From Mesorhizobium sp. B4-1-3 (GTDB lineage: Bacteria > Pseudomonadota > Alphaproteobacteria > Rhizobiales > Rhizobiaceae), in NCBI RefSeq assembly GCF_006439355.1, contig NZ_VFTG01000004.1, positions 310,001 through 374,000 of the forward strand: a DNA stretch of 64,000 bases, given 5' to 3'. Below the pieces are notes generated by a model. That model was not told the DNA's origin. It did not search any database and saw only the letters and a list, made by a program, of their open reading frames with translations. The first letter of the stretch is position 1. Every line of letters starts with the position of its first letter. Positions 55,680 through 64,000 of this stretch are shown here, one piece after another. A program made the translations under genes and the position numbers.

Positions 55680-56645
55680 ATGGAAAACAAGTTCCACCAA
55701 CCTGTCGACGCCGCGCAGGTGCCGCGATTTGCCGGGCTTTCCACCTTCATGCGCCTGCCGGCCGTGCCAAGCGCGAAAGGGCTGGACATCGCCCTTGTCG
55801 GCATTCCCTGGGACGGCGGCACGACCAACAGGGCCGGCGCCCGCCACGGTCCGCGCGAGATCAGGAACCAGTCGAGCCTGATGCGCCGCGTCCATCACGT
55901 CTCGGGAACCGAGCCCTTCAGCATTGCCAATATCGCCGATGTCGGCGACGTTTCGGTCAATCCGATCAACCTGCTCGACGGGTTGAAGCGCATCGAGGAC
56001 GGCATTGCCGCGATCGTAGCGGACGGTGCCCTGCCGCTCGCCGCAGGCGGCGACCACCTGACGACGCTGCCGGTGCTGCGCGCGGTGGCCCGCAAGGGGC
56101 CGGTCGGCATGATTCACTTCGACGCCCATTCCGACACCAACGACCGCTATTTCGGCGACAATCCCTATACGCATGGAACGCCGTTCCGGCGCGCGATCGA
56201 GGAAGGGCTGCTCGACCCCAAGCGGATTGTCCAGATCGGGATCAGGGGCTCGATCTATGAGCCGGGCGAGCACGACTGGGCGACCGCCCGGGGCGTGCGC
56301 ATCATCTATATGGAGGAGTTCGTCCGGCGCGGCGCCGCTTCCGTCATGCAGGAAGCGCGCGATCTTGTCGGCGACAGCCCGACCTATGTGACGTTCGACA
56401 TCGATTGCATCGATCCGTCCATGGCCCCCGGCACCGGCACGCCAGAGTTGGGCGGCTTCACGACGCGCGAGGCACAGGAGATGGTTCGGCTGCTGGGCGG
56501 ATTGAACTTCGCCGGCGCCGATGTCGTCGAGGTCGCGCCTCCCTTTGACATTGGCGGCATGACGGCGCTGGCCGGCGCGACGATGATGTTCGAACTGCTG
56601 TGCGTCATGGCGAGATCCCTCGCCGACAGGAGAGCGCAGGGCTAG
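55680..56645 (+). CDS. speB: Agmatinase/guanidinobutyrase family ureohydrolase
   Basis: This 321-residue binuclear manganese enzyme removes urea from guanidino compounds. Metal ligands are in AAGGDHLTTLPV, IHFDAHSDTND and VTFDIDCIDPSMAPGTGTPE. The opening FHQPVDAAQVPRFAGLSTFM matches agmatinases and guanidinobutyrases alike, so the substrate is open; the symbol is by closest general family. ATG 55680 is used, with ATG 55668 also in frame. Confidence 0.88.
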   Translation: MENKFHQPVDAAQVPRFAGLSTFMRLPAVPSAKGLDIALVGIPWDGGTTNRAGARHGPREIRNQSSLMRRVHHVSGTEPFSIANIADVGDVSVNPINLLDGLKRIEDGIAAIVADGALPLAAGGDHLTTLPVLRAVARKGPVGMIHFDAHSDTNDRYFGDNPYTHGTPFRRAIEEGLLDPKRIVQIGIRGSIYEPGEHDWATARGVRIIYMEEFVRRGAASVMQEARDLVGDSPTYVTFDIDCIDPSMAPGTGTPELGGFTTREAQEMVRLLGGLNFAGADVVEVAPPFDIGGMTALAGATMMFELLCVMARSLADRRAQG

Positions 56646-56678
56646 CGCAATTCCAGGAATGCGCTCAGCGCCTTCCGG

Positions 56679-57206
56679 CTAGTCCGGAAAGGTCTCGATC
56701 CTCTGGCTGTAGATACTGAATCCGGCGCTTCCGTAAACCGTCTGGGCGGCCGGATGGTCATAAGTGTCGGTGTGAAGCCAAAGCCTTTGCGGCCGATGCG
56801 ACCACGCCGCGCGCAATGCTCGGTCGAGCAGGAAGGGCCCCAGCCGCTTGCCTTGGAAGGCCGGGGCCAGTCCAAAATGAACGAGCTCGATGGCTGCCTC
56901 CCCGACGCCGTTGAACTCGCAGAACCCCGCAGCCTCGCCATCGACGCGCAGCACATGAATGTGCGTGGCGTCATCGACGAGCAGCGTTTCGAGGTCCGCC
57001 TCGGGCATGCGCAGGCGCTGGTCCCATCGCACCGGTCCGCCGACCGCGCGGTAGAGATCGAGATAGCCGGAAAGGCAGAGCCTTTCGCGCGTCGCGACGA
57101 CGCCGGGCAAAGGGGGCGCAAGCGGCGCGCCCTGCGGCGGCGCCAGCATCTCCATATAGGTGACGAGAAGATCGACCATTTGTGCCGAGGAGCACGGCGC
57201 GCTCAA
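56679..57206 (-). CDS. GNAT family N-acetyltransferase
   Basis: This 175-residue protein has HIHVLRVDGEAAGFCEFNG, then the acetyl-CoA motif A in LVHFGLAPAFQGKRLGPFLL and LWLHTDTYDHPAAQTVYGSA. The Q-G-K-R-L-G form keeps the Q/RxxGxG/A loop. The substrate is unknown. Its start overlaps the stop of the hydrolase upstream by 4 bases. Confidence 0.88.
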   Translation of the reverse strand: MSAPCSSAQMVDLLVTYMEMLAPPQGAPLAPPLPGVVATRERLCLSGYLDLYRAVGGPVRWDQRLRMPEADLETLLVDDATHIHVLRVDGEAAGFCEFNGVGEAAIELVHFGLAPAFQGKRLGPFLLDRALRAAWSHRPQRLWLHTDTYDHPAAQTVYGSAGFSIYSQRIETFPD

Positions 57207-57970
57207 AGCGGGTTTTCGGCGTAGAATTCGAGCACGCGCTGCTTGAAGCTCTTGTCGCCGACGGCAAGCATGTGGTCGCGCCCCTCGATGTGGAAGGCCC
57301 TGGCATTGGGCATCAGGGCGGCGAGCTCGTCCGGCGAGCCGCCGATATCGTCCTTCGTGCCGACGGCGATCAGCGTTGGCTGGGCGATGCGGGCCATGTC
57401 GTCCTCGCTGAGCAGCTCGCGCGACTTTGCGATACAGGCCGCGAGCGCGCGGCGGTCGCTGCGCGTCTGGTCGGCGAAGGCGCGAAAGGAACGGCCGCGC
57501 GGATGCGTGGTCTGGGAGGGGTCTTCCGCCAGCAGGGCGGCGGCGATCGGATCCCAGTCGCCGACGCCGTCGACCATGCCGATGCCGAGGCCGCCGAACA
57601 CCAGCGTGGCGACCTTCTCCGGATCGGAGAGCGCCAGGAAAGCCGAAACGCGCGCGCCCATGGAATAGCCCATGACATGCGCGCGCTCGATGCCGAGATG
57701 ATCGAGCAGCGCCGCCGCGTCGGATGCCATCTTTTCCGGCGTATAATCGGCCTCGTCATAGCTCTTCGACGACGAGCCATGGCCGCGATGGTCGAAAGCG
57801 ATCGCCCGGTAGCCGGCATCGCTCAACGTCTTGAACCAGCCCGGCGAGACCCAGTTGACATAGTGGCTGGAGGCAAAGCCATGGATCATCAGCACGGGAT
57901 CGCCCTGCCCCGAGGCCGGCTGGCGATCGAGATAGGCGAGTTCGAAGCCGTCATGCGAAAAGAATTGCAT
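57203..57970 (-). CDS. Alpha/beta hydrolase
   Basis: This 255-residue protein has the oxyanion region VLMIHGFASSHYVNW, strand-loop IAFDHRGHGSSSK, nucleophile elbow HVMGYSMGARVSAFLAL (Ser in GYSMG) and a C-terminal IEGRDHMLAVGDKSFK supplying His. The Asp is in AVGTKDDIGG. The substrate is unknown. It starts 10 bases after the DUF192 gene and is coupled to the GNAT gene. Confidence 0.9.
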   Translation of the reverse strand: MQFFSHDGFELAYLDRQPASGQGDPVLMIHGFASSHYVNWVSPGWFKTLSDAGYRAIAFDHRGHGSSSKSYDEADYTPEKMASDAAALLDHLGIERAHVMGYSMGARVSAFLALSDPEKVATLVFGGLGIGMVDGVGDWDPIAAALLAEDPSQTTHPRGRSFRAFADQTRSDRRALAACIAKSRELLSEDDMARIAQPTLIAVGTKDDIGGSPDELAALMPNARAFHIEGRDHMLAVGDKSFKQRVLEFYAENPL

Positions 57971-57980
57971 CGAACCGCTT

Positions 57981-58475
57981 TCAGTTGGAAACGGCGCTGA
58001 TGGCCGGATGGCGCAAGAGATCGCCTTCCTTGATGCCGTCCTTGGCAGCCGTGCCTGCCTTCAGTTCAAGCACGAAGCGCACGGGCTGCCCGGGCGAGAT
58101 GATCGCTTCGGATTCAGGCTCGCCGCGCTTGATGGCTTTGATCCTGCCGTCCTCCCCGATGAAGACGAGGTCGAGCGCCATCGGCGTGTTCTTCATCCAG
58201 AAATCCACCTCGCTGGTTCTTTCGAAGACGAACAACATGCCGTGATCCTCGGCCATGGTTCGGCGAAACATCAGGCCTGCCTCCCGCTCCGCGGAGGTGT
58301 CGGCGATCTCGATGGAGAAGGAACGCTCGCCCGAACCGGTCGCCACCACCAGCGGCGTCCGGTCGGTGGGCAGCAGCATCGCATCCGCCGAACTCGGCTT
58401 CGCGGCGATAAAACAGGCGGCGAAAACGATCGCGGCGCAGAGCGCGCCCGCGGTCAGCCAGTTGCGATAAGCCAT
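57981..58475 (-). CDS. DUF192 family secreted protein
   Basis: This 164-residue protein has an N-terminal signal/anchor (LTAGALCAAIVFAACFIAA) and a DUF192 domain: FSIEIADTSAEREAGLMFRR, MLFVFERTSEVDFWMKNTPM and ALDLVFIGEDGRIKAI. Function unknown; the family often sits next to cold-shock genes in alphaproteobacteria, as here. ATG 58475 precedes the signal segment. Confidence 0.9.
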   Translation of the reverse strand: MAYRNWLTAGALCAAIVFAACFIAAKPSSADAMLLPTDRTPLVVATGSGERSFSIEIADTSAEREAGLMFRRTMAEDHGMLFVFERTSEVDFWMKNTPMALDLVFIGEDGRIKAIKRGEPESEAIISPGQPVRFVLELKAGTAAKDGIKEGDLLRHPAISAVSN

Positions 58476-58506
58476 GGGGTACCTCGTGCAGACCTTTGTC
58501 CTAACC

Positions 58507-58541
58507 CATGATCCGGAGAACTGGAACCGGTTTCGGACAAG
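58507..58541. repeat. Short family C palindrome
   Basis: CATGATCCGGAGAACTGG...AACCGGTTTCGGACAAG is a shortened form of the 37534-37602 element, in the gap between the cold-shock and DUF192 genes. Confidence 0.6.
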
Positions 58542-58585
58542 ATGGTCGGTCCGCGGCAAAGGCGTTTTTCGCGGCGTCGATAGGC

Positions 58586-59179
58586 CTAATGCGAGACCGA
58601 CAAGGTACCCATATCGGGGTGGATTTCGGCGGCCATAAGGCCTTTGTCGCCGCGTCCGAACCGGACGAGCACGACCTGGCCAGGCCGGAGCTCGGTTATG
58701 CCGTAGCGCCGCAGCGTCTCCATATGGACGAAGATATCTTCCGTCCCCTCGCCTCGCGTCAGGAAGCCGAAACCCTTGGTGCGGTTGAACCACTTGACCA
58801 GGGCCCGCTCGAGGCCGCTCTCCGGGCTTACGGTGACGTGGGTGCGCTGTTCCTGCTCCGCCGGGTGCACCGCCGTTGAGGCATCCATGGACAGGACGCG
58901 GAAAGCCTGCAGCCCGCGTTCGCCCTGTTTCACCAGGCAGACGACCCGCGCGCCCTCCAGCGCGGTCTGGAAGCCGTCCCTTCGAAGACAGGTCACATGG
59001 AGGAGGATATCACCCGAGACGCCGTCGTCCGGAAGAATGAAGCCGTAGCCCTTGGCCACGTCGAACCATTTGATAGCGCCGGCGATTTCGACAAGCTCGG
59101 CGGGGTCGCCGCCATTGTCCCGCTTCAAGGCGTCGTCAAGGCTTCCGTCCCGCCTCGTGAAAGAGGCTTTTTCCCCCAT
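58586..59179 (-). CDS. Protein with two cold-shock domains
   Basis: This 197-residue protein has two CSD copies joined by a linker: [20 protein letters not shown] with [14 protein letters not shown] (first), and [20 protein letters not shown] with [13 protein letters not shown] (second). RNP1-like KGYGFI/KGFGFL and RNP2-like HV segments are present in both. It likely binds single-stranded nucleic acid. Such two-domain proteins are an alphaproteobacterial type of CspA relative. AAAGGGGG is ahead of the ATG. Confidence 0.93.
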   Translation of the reverse strand: MGEKASFTRRDGSLDDALKRDNGGDPAELVEIAGAIKWFDVAKGYGFILPDDGVSGDILLHVTCLRRDGFQTALEGARVVCLVKQGERGLQAFRVLSMDASTAVHPAEQEQRTHVTVSPESGLERALVKWFNRTKGFGFLTRGEGTEDIFVHMETLRRYGITELRPGQVVLVRFGRGDKGLMAAEIHPDMGTLSVSH

Positions 59180-59439
59180 AAGAACGCCCCCTTTTTCCAA
59201 CTGAACCGCAACTGATTCTTGCCAAGAGATTAACACTGCGGCTTCCGGGGTGTGCAAGGGCTGACGTGCCTTTTTTCACTGTTCAGCACCGGAAAGGCTG
59301 AATTGTTGTTTGCCGGCGCTTCCGGAAGTCGAATGACGAGCCCGAAAATCGATCCTGCCGCCGCATTTGTCGGACGATTGCCCTTTCGCGGGGTGGCCCC
59401 TATGTTGCCTGGTAACCCCAACAGCCAAGGAAATCCGCC

Positions 59440-59880
59440 ATGCGCTATCTGCACACAATGGTCCGCATCGCCGATATCGACCAGTCTCTCGATTTCTACT
59501 GCAACAAGCTCGGTCTGAAGGAGGTTCGCCGCTACGAAAACGATCAAGGCCGCTACACGCTGATCTTCCTTGCCGCGCCCGAAGACGAGCAGAGCGGCAT
59601 CGAAGAGAAGGCGCCGCTGATCGAGCTGACCTACAATTGGGACCCGGAGGAGTACAAGGGCGGCCGCAATTTCGGCCACCTCGCCTATGAGGTCGACGAC
59701 ATCTACGCCACCTGCCAGAAGCTGATGGACAATGGCGTGACCATTAATCGCCCGCCGCGCGACGGCAACATGGCCTTCATCCGCTCGCCGGACGGCATCT
59801 CGATCGAGCTGCTGCAGAAAGGCCCCGCCAAGGCCAAGGCCGAACCATGGGCCTCGATGGCAAACACAGGCGTCTGGTAA
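59440..59880 (+). CDS. gloA: Lactoylglutathione lyase (glyoxalase I)
   Basis: This 146-residue metalloenzyme isomerises the hemithioacetal of methylglyoxal and glutathione to lactoylglutathione. [20 protein letters not shown] has the first metal His; [19 protein letters not shown] and GISIELLQK supply Glu, His and Glu. It is the Ni-type short form. Gap 59180-59439 holds no ORF. A terminator follows. Confidence 0.95.
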   Translation: MRYLHTMVRIADIDQSLDFYCNKLGLKEVRRYENDQGRYTLIFLAAPEDEQSGIEEKAPLIELTYNWDPEEYKGGRNFGHLAYEVDDIYATCQKLMDNGVTINRPPRDGNMAFIRSPDGISIELLQKGPAKAKAEPWASMANTGVW

Positions 59881-59953
59881 AACCGACGATCCATGTCGAT
59901 TTGACCGGCGGCCGCTGGCGTCTGGCCAGGCCGTGCCTATTTATCCACCATGG

Positions 59954-59982
59954 CGCCAGCCTCATCGGGGCTGGCGTTTCTT
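59954..59982 (+). terminator. Terminator after gloA
   Basis: CGCCAGCC and GGCTGGCG form an 8-bp stem with a 7-base loop, followed by TTTCTT. It lies 74 bases past the gloA stop. Confidence 0.75.
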
Positions 59983-60002
59983 CATCCGCCAGGAGAATCT
60001 TC

Positions 60003-60290
60003 ATGCCGACCAGTCGCGCCGATGTCGCCACCGAGCACGCAAGCCGTTACCTGCAGCAACTCTGCAAGCATTGGTCGCACAAATTCCCGGTCGAGTTCGA
60101 CCCGCGGCACGGCGCCATCCAACTCTCGATCGGCCGCACCGTGATGGATGCCGATGATCATGCGTTGCACATCGCTCTGGCCGCCGACGACGAAGCGTCG
60201 CTGGAGCGGTTGGAGAGCGTGGTCGCCGACCACATCAAGCGCTTCGCCTTCCGCGAGGAATTGAGCTTCGACTGGCAGAAGGCCGCTTGA
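60003..60290 (+). CDS. DUF2218 family protein
   Basis: This 95-residue protein fits DUF2218: ATEHASRYLQQLCKHWSHKF, PRHGAIQLSIG and LERLESVVADHIKRFAFREE. Members are of unknown function, some beside siderophore genes. AGGAGA is 7 bases before the ATG; the longer open frame starting at 59847 overlaps gloA and is not homologous. Confidence 0.88.
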   Translation: MPTSRADVATEHASRYLQQLCKHWSHKFPVEFDPRHGAIQLSIGRTVMDADDHALHIALAADDEASLERLESVVADHIKRFAFREELSFDWQKAA

Positions 60291-60304
60291 AGTTGCCGTA
60301 GCCC

Positions 60305-60865
60305 TCAGCCGTCGGCCTTGCCGGCCATGTCGAGCAGCGCAAGCACGCTGCGCCAGTTGCGTGCCGTACCCGGCACCTTCAAGGTGCGCGAGATGAGATT
60401 GGCGAACACCGATTTGCCGAGCCCGTCGGGCGCATGCAGGTAAAGCACGTCGCCCTTGATCTCGAAACGCTCGGGGCCGGTGCATTTGTCGGCAAGGCGC
60501 TTCGCTTCCTCGGCCGTCGGCTCCCGTTCCAGCGCATAGGCGTGCAGCTTGGTCGGCTCGCCGGCGACCTCGGGATAGGGATTGTCCTTCACCAGCCGCT
60601 CGAACCAGCCGGCATCGCGCACCATGATGCGCGAGTTGAAGCCCCACTTCTTCTCGAAAGCCGCCTCGAGTTCCTGGGTCAGCGCCGCCGCATCCCCCTT
60701 CTTCGCCCGGAACACGACATTGCCGCTCTGCACATACGTCACGACATCGCTGAAGCCGAGGCCTTCGAAGAAGGTTTTGAGCTCCGCCATCTTGACGATG
60801 CGGTTGCCGCCGACATTGATGCCGGAAAACAGCGCGACGAAAACCGTGCTATGTTTTGCGCTCAT
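60305..60865 (-). CDS. DUF1697 family protein
   Basis: This 186-residue protein shows VALFSGINVGGNRIVKMAEL, YVQSGNVVFRAK, KLHAYALEREPT and TARNWRSVLALLDMA, the usual DUF1697 features (function unknown). Its ATG overlaps the ilvA stop by 4 bases. Confidence 0.92.
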   Translation of the reverse strand: MSAKHSTVFVALFSGINVGGNRIVKMAELKTFFEGLGFSDVVTYVQSGNVVFRAKKGDAAALTQELEAAFEKKWGFNSRIMVRDAGWFERLVKDNPYPEVAGEPTKLHAYALEREPTAEEAKRLADKCTGPERFEIKGDVLYLHAPDGLGKSVFANLISRTLKVPGTARNWRSVLALLDMAGKADG

Positions 60866-62121
60866 ATGATGAATCCCGCCAGCGTCTCGTTGTCGGTGAT
60901 GTCCTGATATTGCACGCCTTCGGCGTCGAAATTGGCCTTCAGCAGGTCGAAATTACGCCGATCCTTGGTCTCTATGCCGATCAGCACCGAACCGAAATTG
61001 CGCGCGGACTTCTTCAGATACTCGAAGCGGGCGATGTCATCGTCGGGGCCGAGCATTTCGAGGAAATCGCGCAACGCGCCCGGTCGCTGAGGAAAGCGGA
61101 TAATGAAGTATTTTTTCAACCCCTCGAAGCGCAGCGCCCGCTCCTTCACGTCCGGCAGCCGCTCGAAGTCGAAATTGCCGCCGGAGACGACGGCGATGAT
61201 GGTCTTGCCCCTGATCTCCTTGCGCGAAAAATCCTTGAGCGCGTCGATCGCCAGAGCGCCGGCCGGCTCCAGAACGACGCCCTCGACATTGAGCATCTCG
61301 ATCATGGTAGCGCAGAGCCGGTTCTCCGGAATGAGCCGAACGGCATCGGCGGCGAAGTCCTTGAGATGGCGCAGCGGCTCGCGGCCGATCTCGGCCACTG
61401 CGGCGCCGTCGACGAAATTATCGACCTTGGCGAGCTTGACCCGCTTGCCGCCGGCAAGGCTCTCGGCGAGACTCGGCGCGCCCGCCGGCTCGCAGAACAC
61501 GAAACGCGGCTCGCGATGCTGGTCGGCGAAATAGTGGGTCACGCCGGCGGCAAGGCCGCCGCCGCCCACCGGCAGCATGACGATGTCGGGCACGCGCTCG
61601 CCCGGCATCTGCGCCCCGATCTCGTAGGCGACCGTCGCCTGGCCCTCGATGATGTCCTTATGGTCGAAGGGCGGCACCATATGCGCGCCGGCGCTTTCGG
61701 TGAACTCGATGGCGGCGCGGTAGCAATCGTCGAAGAAGTCGCCGACCAGCCTGATCTCGACGAAATCACCGCCGAACAGCCGCGTTTTGTCGATCTTCTG
61801 CTGCGGCGTCGTCACCGGCATGAACACAACGCCCTTTTTGCCGAAATGCCGGCAGACGAAGGCGAAGCCCTGCGCGTGATTGCCGGCAGAGGCGCAGGCG
61901 AACAGCTCGGCATTGTTGCCGGCGGCGAGTGCCTTGCGGAAGAAGTTGAAGGCGCCCCTGATCTTGTAGGAGCGCACCGGCGTCAGGTCCTCGCGCTTCA
62001 AAAGCACGCGGGCGCCGGTCTTCTTCGACAGATAGTCGTTCTCCTGCAGCGGCGTTTCCGCAAAGATGCCGCGGATCGCTTCGGCGGCAGCGGCGACGCG
62101 GACGGAAAAGCTGTTCACCAC
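60862..62121 (-). CDS. ilvA: Threonine ammonia-lyase
   Basis: This 419-residue PLP enzyme makes 2-oxobutanoate for isoleucine synthesis. PVRSYKIRGAFN carries the PLP lysine, CASAGNHAQGFAF binds substrate, and LPVGGGGLAAGV binds the PLP phosphate. The C-terminal region (KYFIIRFPQRPGALRDFLEM) is a single ACT-like domain, as in the IlvA1 form, so feedback control by isoleucine is likely. It is coupled to a DUF1697 gene. Confidence 0.94.
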   Translation of the reverse strand: MVNSFSVRVAAAAEAIRGIFAETPLQENDYLSKKTGARVLLKREDLTPVRSYKIRGAFNFFRKALAAGNNAELFACASAGNHAQGFAFVCRHFGKKGVVFMPVTTPQQKIDKTRLFGGDFVEIRLVGDFFDDCYRAAIEFTESAGAHMVPPFDHKDIIEGQATVAYEIGAQMPGERVPDIVMLPVGGGGLAAGVTHYFADQHREPRFVFCEPAGAPSLAESLAGGKRVKLAKVDNFVDGAAVAEIGREPLRHLKDFAADAVRLIPENRLCATMIEMLNVEGVVLEPAGALAIDALKDFSRKEIRGKTIIAVVSGGNFDFERLPDVKERALRFEGLKKYFIIRFPQRPGALRDFLEMLGPDDDIARFEYLKKSARNFGSVLIGIETKDRRNFDLLKANFDAEGVQYQDITDNETLAGFII

Positions 62122-62350
62122 AAGTCCCTCATTCTGATTTCGGCGCGTTCAGGGATAGCCATCGCCAGTGCCGGCAGACCTTCCTGCCGCCGTTTTGGCT
62201 TTTGCGCAACACCATGATGACCGTCATCCCACGCCGAACGAATTTTCGCTGGACACGACTTACTTTGGCCGCACTTCGCCTGTCCGGGAGGTTTCCGCGG
62301 AGGTGAGCGGCCAATCGCGGCCAAAATGGAATTGCAGTGGAAGTGTCGAC

Positions 62351-63427
62351 GTGCGGTTGAAGACAATTCTGATCATCGCCCTTGCCCTGCTGATGGCGGG
62401 TTGCGCGGGCCACCAGACGCAGGAAATCCTGGGCAGCGTCGTTGTGCCGACGACGGCGACCGAGATCGCCGGCAATCACTCGATCTTCATCGCCACCACG
62501 CGCAAGCGGTCCGACGATCCGAACAAGGTCTTCGACGGCGAGCGCTCCGCGACGCTTAACTATGCTCGCGTCAACGTCACCGTTCCGCCGGTTCACCAGA
62601 CCGGCCAGATCGAGCGCCGTTCGCGCGGCAAGTCGAACGACCCGACGAAGTATTTCATGGCTTCGGAAGTCGTCGGCTACGACACTCAGCCGAAATTCGC
62701 CAGCGCCCTCAACGCCGACATCGACGCCCGCGGCGGCCGCGTGATGGTCTTCGTCCATGGCTACAACACCGGATTCGACGACGCCGTCTACCGGCTGACC
62801 CAGATCGTCCACGATTCCGGCTACCCGGGCACGCCGGTGCTGTTCTCCTGGGCTTCCGGCGCCAAGACCACCGACTATGTCTATGACAAGGAAAGCGCCG
62901 CCGCCGCCCGCGACCAATTGGAAGTGACGCTGAGGATGCTGGCGCAGACCGGCGCCCGGCGCATCGACATCGTCGCCCATTCGATGGGAACCTGGGTGAC
63001 GATGGAAACGCTGCGCCAGCTCGCCATCACCGGCGACCGCGATCTTAGCGGCAAGCTCGGCGACGTGGTGCTCGCCTCGCCCGACATCGATGTCGACGTC
63101 TTCAAGAGCCAGATGCGCCGCTACGGCAAGCCGGACAAGCCCTTCATCCTGCTCCTGTCGGACGACGACCGGGCGCTGCGGCTCTCCGGCCTGATCGCCG
63201 GCGCTCGGCCGCGCGTCGGCGACTACAGGGATGCCGCCGACCTTGCTTCCTATGGCGTCACGGTGGTCGACCTCTCTAAGGTCAAAGGCGCCGACAGCTT
63301 CAACCACACCAAATTCGCCGACAACCCGATGATGGTGCAGATGATTGGACAGCGGCTGCGCGAGGACGATGGCTTTGCCAGCGATCGCGATGTGACGGAC
63401 CGCATCCGCCAACTGGCCGCACAGTAA
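62351..63427 (+). CDS. Alpha/beta hydrolase lipoprotein (DUF900/COG4782), copy 1
   Basis: This 358-residue protein starts at GTG 62351 with a lipobox LLMAGC (Cys18). The hydrolase domain has VMVFVHGYNTGFDDAVYRL, FSWASGAKTTDYVYDKES and the nucleophile elbow DIVAHSMGTWVTMETLRQL; a late SFNHTKFADNP holds the His. It is probably anchored in the envelope. The substrate is unknown. A paralogue follows 106 bases downstream. Confidence 0.9.
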   Translation: MRLKTILIIALALLMAGCAGHQTQEILGSVVVPTTATEIAGNHSIFIATTRKRSDDPNKVFDGERSATLNYARVNVTVPPVHQTGQIERRSRGKSNDPTKYFMASEVVGYDTQPKFASALNADIDARGGRVMVFVHGYNTGFDDAVYRLTQIVHDSGYPGTPVLFSWASGAKTTDYVYDKESAAAARDQLEVTLRMLAQTGARRIDIVAHSMGTWVTMETLRQLAITGDRDLSGKLGDVVLASPDIDVDVFKSQMRRYGKPDKPFILLLSDDDRALRLSGLIAGARPRVGDYRDAADLASYGVTVVDLSKVKGADSFNHTKFADNPMMVQMIGQRLREDDGFASDRDVTDRIRQLAAQ

Positions 63428-63533
63428 CCCTATCGGTGCAGGTTTCCGCATCGCACGGACTTTGAACTGGACCCGGCAGCCCTCTGGCTTTATCGGAGTA
63501 ATAGAGAGGTTTGCCGCCCTTGGGGGACCCCGG

Positions 63534-64000
63534 GTGACTGTGCATGTGAAGATCGTTATCGGCCTTGCCCTCGCGCTCGCCCTCGCCGGCTGCGCCGGTC
63601 CCACGCACGATCTGCTCAACCGCAAGGCGGTTGCGGCGCCCGCGTCCGAGATTGCCGCCAGGCATGAGATCTTCGTCGCCACCACTCGCCAGCCGGCGAC
63701 CAAGGACCCGCGCCAGGTGTTCGACGGCGACCGTTCGCTCACCACCAGCTATGCCCGCGTCGACGTCACCGTGCCGAAGATCCACCAGGTCGGGGCGATC
63801 GAGCGCGCCAAGGGATCGGCCGACGCCAACCCGGCCAAGCAGTTCACCGCCACCGATGTCGTCCACTATGGCGACGCGCGGCAATTCGCCAAGGCGATCG
63901 GCGCCGACATTTCCATGCGCGGCGACCGCGCCTTGGTGTTCGTGCACGGCTTCAACAACGGTTTTGACGACGGCATCTACCGCATCACGCAGATCGCGCA
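63534..64000 (+). CDS. Alpha/beta hydrolase lipoprotein (DUF900/COG4782), copy 2, truncated by the window end
   Basis: The first ~155 codons are present, with lipobox ALALAGC (Cys20 if GTG 63534 is used; GTG 63540 or 63546 also fit). It aligns along its whole length with copy 1: SEIAARHEIFVATTRQPA, VFDGDRSLTTSYARVDVTVP and ALVFVHGFNNGFDDGIYRIT. The catalytic Ser and His lie outside the window. Confidence 0.9.
   Translation, partial: MTVHVKIVIGLALALALAGCAGPTHDLLNRKAVAAPASEIAARHEIFVATTRQPATKDPRQVFDGDRSLTTSYARVDVTVPKIHQVGAIERAKGSADANPAKQFTATDVVHYGDARQFAKAIGADISMRGDRALVFVHGFNNGFDDGIYRITQIA

Overview
The window looks like chromosomal DNA from a Rhizobiales alphaproteobacterium, most likely Mesorhizobium or a close Phyllobacteriaceae relative. 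The reasons are its GC-rich coding sequence, an Irr-type iron box ahead of a long suf operon, a GTAC-N7-GTTC SOS-like box at recA, DUF3126 and DUF1697 family genes, and several families of short rhizobial intergenic palindromes. No rRNA, CRISPR array or intact prophage is visible. Gene calls rest on reading the translations; no database search was run.

Layout: 1-6.9 kb holds housekeeping genes (trmJ fragment, icd, a frameshifted glutathione S-transferase, alaS, recA). A 2.03-kb IS1595-family element (7006-9038) with a cargo gene and a small coupled ORF sits between recA and the pseudouridine catabolism pair psuK-psuG. After TfoX-like, GFA and RidA-family genes, 12.9-20.0 kb is one Fe-S assembly operon on the minus strand: cysteine desulfurase, sufB, sufC, sufD, sufS, sufT, sufA, with an Irr-like box upstream. 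From 20.3 to 35.3 kb come envelope and metabolic genes: alpha/beta hydrolase, PAP2 phosphatase, GT39 glycosyltransferase, tyrS, a giant AsmA/DUF3971 protein, a peroxiredoxin, a FemAB-like acyltransferase coupled to a sterol-desaturase-family protein, an M23 peptidase, and an M20/ectoine-hydrolase-like pair.

The stretch 35.4-37.8 kb is a patchwork: decayed gene ends (ABC permease, AraC regulator), two tRNA genes (Val-UAC, Asp-GUC), a duplicated tRNA-Asp 3' end, two or three very small ORFs including a RiPP-leader-like 32-residue peptide, and palindromic repeats. It looks like a scar of past integrations.

From 37.9 to 47.1 kb lies a carbohydrate uptake and catabolism locus around a promoter with a perfect GTAATCGATTAC palindrome: ribokinase-family kinase, RbsD/FucU mutarotase, ABC ATPase, Tat-exported binding protein, two permeases, creatininase-family protein, SIS-domain isomerase and aldo/keto reductase. 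The substrate is unknown. The rest is a proteostasis block (hupB, lon, clpX, clpP), then cysE, an agmatinase-family enzyme, a cold-shock/DUF192/hydrolase/GNAT cluster, gloA, ilvA, and two tandem paralogous DUF900 lipoproteins, the second cut by the window end.
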